This document shows, in pieces, positions 60,437 through 64,000 of a stretch of DNA of 64,000 nt; position 1 is the first letter of the stretch; each line of letters opens with the position of its first letter. A program made the translations under genes and the position numbers. Below the pieces are notes generated by a model. That model searched no databases, was not told the DNA's origin, and was given only the letters and a program-made list of their open reading frames with translations. Origin of the DNA: Corylus avellana (lineage: Eukaryota > Streptophyta > Magnoliopsida > Fagales > Betulaceae); the NCBI RefSeq assembly GCF_901000735.1, contig NC_081547.1:20522838-20586837 (forward strand). Direction: 5' to 3'.

Positions 60437-60975
60437 TTTATGATAAAAAAAAAAAAAAAATTGGCCACGAAGAGTTTTTTTATATTGGAATTACCAAATA
60501 AATAAAAAATAGAAAATTTCGCTTATCCCTTCGAACGGTTACTGATTTTGCAATGTCGCCTATAGATTATCAAAAGTTACAATATTGAGTATTCGATGTT
60601 TGAGCCGCTTTCAATCCCTCTTACCATTAAGGTTTTTCGTTAACGCAAACGGCTAACACGTTAAATGTTTCTTATACCTGGTAAAAATAAAAATAAAAAT
60701 TTATAAATTTGTTTTATGATAAAAAAAAATAAAATAATAGGCCACAAAGAGCTTTTTATATTGGCATTACCAAATAAAAAATAAATAAATTAGAAAACTT
60801 CGCTTACCCCCTCGAACTGTCATTGATTTTGCAATGTTGCCCATTAATTATCAAAAGTTATAACATTGAGTGTTCGATGTTTTAGCCGCTATCAATCCCT
60901 CTTACTATTAAGGTTTTTCGCCCATATGTTAAATGTTTCTTATACCCTGTAAAAATTATAAATATAAATTTACGT
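60437..60975. repeat. Tandem duplication, ~275-bp unit, two copies
   Basis: TTTTATGATAAAAAA begins at 60437 and again at 60712. Both copies share GGCCAC(A/G)AAGAG, ATTACCAAATAAA, CTGATTTTGCAATGT / TTGATTTTGCAATGT, TTATCAAAAGTTA and ATTAAGGTTTTTCG in order, at roughly 85-90 percent by eye. The text resembles MITE-type arm sequence seen in many plants. The copies differ enough that the duplication is not recent. Confidence 0.85.
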
Positions 60976-61301
60976 TTAATTAAAAATAAATAAATAAAAG
61001 GGGTGGCAAGGGGCGGCGAACTCACGGTATGGCAGTGGCCAGTAGGTCAGTAGGTTACCAATGACTGACTGACCCACTCAACAACCACGATGTCGTCGTA
61101 GGTTTTTTCCTTTTTTCTTTAAATGAGGCTATTTTGGTCATATTTGTTTATTTATTTGATTTTTAAAAAAAAAGAACTAAGGGCACTACTGGGCCCAAAC
61201 CATCGAAGTCCAGCTGGACCGTTCGTGTGTGGCAAATTCAATTGGCAGCTTGGGGGTTAACGGCCGGGTGTCCCTCTGCTCAGATTTTCACTGAGCTTTC
61301 A
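60976..61301 (+). other. Upstream region of the right-hand gene
   Basis: GC content rises from about 61000. No ORF or known element is seen before the TATA box. Confidence 0.4.
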
Positions 61302-61309
61302 TTATATAT
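61302..61309 (+). promoter_or_regulatory. TATA box of right-hand gene
   Basis: TTATATAT in a GC-richer region, 86 bases before an ATG with a splice donor after it. A transcription start near 61335 is inferred. Confidence 0.55.
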
Positions 61310-61394
61310 GGCGTTTGAGAGAGCTCAAGTTGGCTTCTAATTTCTCGACACTTTGAACCCTTTTCTCGAAGTCTCCTAAGCCTCAAAGATTCCG

Positions 61395-64000
61395 ATGGCT
61401 TCCTGTGAGTTTCTCTCTCTCTCTCAAATCCCAAATGACAATAGTTTTACTTGTATAATTGGTTTCGCTTGGTATATCTGACTATTCATTTCATCATCTT
61501 TTCATTTGGGAACGTGGGTATTTGATAAAACCAACCTTTTGTTATATTTGAAAGATTCGGTTGTTGGGTTTCTGGGTTTTGTTAATTTATTGAAATTATT
61601 GGCAGTGGAACTCAAAGTTGGATAGCCATGCACAAGTAAGCGCGTATCAAATGTTGTTGTACTGTCGCTGTGGACCCAGATTCTTAAATTAAATTCTTGT
61701 AGGTCCTTTGGTTTGAATTGTTTATCCTGAACTTTGGTTGATTATGGTCATCACCCTCTTAAATTTCTAATCTTTTTCTTCTAGTTTTTGTTAAGAATTA
61801 TAGAATGAGGGGATTGAATTTATTTATTTTTTGTGGTTGGGGTGGACGATTTGCATAAATAGAATGCATGAAGGTCTACCGCATGATTTAGTGAATGATA
61901 CCAATGTGATTTTACTTCGTGTACCTGTAGTGTAAGTGCAGAATCTCTTTTCTTGGTTTGAGCTCCAAATAAGTGCAGAATCTCTTTTCTTGGTTTGAGC
62001 TCCAAATTTGTTGTAAAATCTTTTCCACGTTTGGAAACTGTACTGAAGAGGTAGAGTGGCATAGGGTTAGAGTAATCAAGGGATAAATAGAATTCAGTAC
62101 AATGAAGGACAAACGTTGATATAGGTTTCTTTGATATCTAAGTCTGGATTAGCAAGTCATCTTTAGTTGTTGAAATTGAGATAGATACTAGGGAGAAAAC
62201 AAACAAACAAAGAAGGAGAACAGTAGAAAAGAACAGTATGATCACATACTTAGAGTGAAGTTGAAGTGACATATTAATTATCAAATATTCACTAATTCCA
62301 AAAGAGATTCAACCACATAGAATTTATTACTTGTGTAACAAGTAATAAACAACCACATAGAATTTTGATATTTTAATTACTTATCAAAATGACAAATCTA
62401 TTACTTGTGTAACAGTTAATTTGCCTGTAAACAACCTGACGTAGACCGTTTTAAGTGTAACGATCCTTAAATGACTATATATACATACACACAGTTAAAG
62501 CTCAAAAGTCTTTGTCTTGTAATTGCTTGATATTGTTGTGGTGCATGATTGAATCATAACAAATATGTGGTATGTGGCTCACAGTCCATGTTTTGGCTTT
62601 AAATCCCATTGTATATGTGTAGATAGAGATACTACTATGACTACTTACATTGAATGCTCCACTTGTAATTTTTTTTCCTACGGTTTATAAGGGCGGTGCA
62701 GGATTGGGAACTAGAAGCATTGTGTCTCTTTCATTTACTTATTGTACTGTGTGAAAATCTATAGTGATTGGTTGCATAGGATGGTATGATCTGTTTTAAA
62801 GAGGTGGAAGTTTGAGGTTAAAGCTTACTATCAAGTATTTGAGGTATTTGGGTTGGGGGAATTTGGCATTAGCTTCCCTTGCAAAAGCCTTTGGCACGCA
62901 AAATCACATAAAGTGGCCTTTCTCTATTGGTGACTGACTTTGGTGAAAATCCTAAACGTGGATGATCTTACAAAGTGTGCAAAGACTATATTAGATTGGT
63001 GCTACCTCTGTATAGTTAATGGGGCAGACAAGGGACCATCTATTTCAACATTGCTCGATAGGTAGGGAATTTGGCCCCTTGTTTGGACTGCGGTTTATGC
63101 TTAAGATCTCTGTGGAGATGCTGGCATGTTGCAAAGGATGCTGTAGTAGTGTGATTTTGAATGTGGTTTCCTTATTCCTTCTGTGGTGCATCTGAAGAGA
63201 AAGAAATGCTTGAACTTTTTAGACAAGGTTTACTTTTTTGCGACTATGTTGGAGCTCGAGTTCCTATGATCACTTTTCACTTTGCTGGTGGCATCTAGTT
63301 GTTTCTCTTTTCTTCTAATCTGCAACTTTTGGACTTGTTTAACTTTAGGAGTTAATTTTGCTTTTCTTTTTATATTACAAGTGTTTCTCTTATATACCCA
63401 CCCGGTAGTAATGTTGCCTCTTCTTCCCTTTCTTAATAAACTCATTTATCTAATACAAAAACAGTGTCATCTCTAGTGAAAAGCTCAACTCTGGTGAGAG
63501 TGAGGTGCATGTCCAATAATACCATTACATTGAGAAGTGTAATGAATAAAGGGTTAACTTATCTTCAACTTCAAATTTTGCATCTACATTGGTATATCAG
63601 TTTACTTCTTGTTGCCATTGACAGATGAGTCAAACTTGTCACATTCTACATGTTGCACGACTTGGAAACATTAAATTTCAGAAATCTTTTTGTTTTTGTT
63701 TTTCCTTCTTCCTAGTCTGTCCACTCAATGTTGGCCAATTCATGTTGGTGATGCATGCTGTATGGTGTAGTTCCCGGTGTGGCTTAACCTTCAATCTCAA
63801 TTTCCTTAAAGCTTTCTGAGATCCTTTTATGGATCCATTCTTCTCACATTGCTAGTGTACAACTCCAACATCTATCACCAACAGATATGCTCATCCTACA
63901 AGACTAACCCTTCTTTTCCTTTATGATATAATGCTTATCAATTGCTTCATAGCTTCAACATTTCAGCAAACAACGTTTGCTTCATCCATATTGTCCAGCA
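61395..64000 (+). CDS. 5' end of an unidentified gene (partial, runs off window)
   Basis: ATG-GCT-TCC-T at 61395-61404 is followed by a strong GTGAGT donor. A next exon-like block at 61606-61635 sits between a GGCAG acceptor and a GTAAG donor. Joined to the first block it hits TAG after seven codons, so either the start is the ATG at 61628 (second block), or this block is skipped or non-coding. No further exon was recognised to 64000. The product is unknown. Confidence 0.45.
61934..62007 (+). repeat. Perfect 37-bp tandem duplication
   Basis: The unit starting AAGTGCAGAATCTCTTTTCT occurs at 61934-61970 and 61971-62007 without change, within the presumed intron of the right-hand gene. Confidence 0.9.
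62820..63460 (+). mobile_element. Decayed LINE 3' tail in presumed intron
   Basis: On the plus strand near 62900-63060 the text reads V-A-F-L-Y-W, V-K-I-L-N-V-D-D-L and D-W-C-Y-L-C, the zf-RVT region seen in the other LINE tails. Stops are frequent. The end is near the A-rich part after 63430. It is 5'-truncated. Confidence 0.55.
63461..64000. other. No gene seen up to window edge
   Basis: An ORF at 63625-63819 has no family resemblance. The stretch may be the intron of the gene starting near 61395. Confidence 0.4.

Overview
The window is nuclear DNA of a flowering plant, most likely a eudicot. It has spliced genes with GT-AG introns, AT-rich spacers, and plant-type Copia, Gypsy, L1/RTL-type LINE, MITE and SINE-like elements, plus plastid-derived and possibly mitochondrial insertions. 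Nothing visible fixes the genus. No bacterial-style operon, CRISPR array or rRNA gene is present. All calls come from reading the sequence; no database search was run.

Only two complete host genes can be modelled. The first (13532-29825, +) encodes a BRCC36-type K63-specific JAMM deubiquitinase of 438 aa in ten exons. Its second intron has AT-AC ends and a U12-type 5' splice signal. Its third intron (6.3 kb) holds a pile of 5'-truncated LINE tails, and its fifth (4.4 kb) holds about 3.5 kb that reads like plant mitochondrial spacer DNA. The second (44099-45050, +) encodes a 153-aa protein with three RanBP2-type zinc fingers; the third finger is split by an intron and there is a probable intron in the 5' leader. 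A third gene probably begins near 61.3 kb (TATA box, leader, ATG with splice donor) and runs off the right edge, but its protein could not be resolved. A broken, intron-retaining piece of a SPA1/COP1-type WD40 gene lies at 57.4-58.0 kb on the minus strand.

The rest is mostly transposon-derived. From the left: a Copia LTR end (1-535); a decayed LINE on the minus strand (540-5952) with a MITE inside it; an LTR-like fragment (6560-6887); a Gypsy element with 5' LTR, PBS, gag and most of pol, truncated in integrase (6888-11886); two abutting MITEs (12287-13000); the BRCC36 gene; unclassified repeat-like DNA (30330-32345); a full-length LINE with a 13-bp target duplication (32359-38376); a LINE tail (38890-39480); a plastid rps12 insertion (40425-40720); CACTA-like ends; the zinc-finger gene; a tRNA-derived SINE candidate (48360-48606); a second member of a MITE family already seen at 12.5 kb; an LTR fragment (about 49785-50400); a third LINE with a target duplication (50583-56340); a MULE-like MITE (56738-57181); the WD40 fragment; a Tourist-like MITE (58333-58862); a 275-bp tandem duplication (60437-60975); and the start of the last gene with another LINE tail in its presumed intron.

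The elements are independent insertions rather than a pathway. Every autonomous element seen carries stops or frameshifts. The points most worth checking are the AT-AC intron of BRCC36, the plastid insertion carrying half of the trans-spliced rps12 intron, and the MITE families with long inverted repeats.
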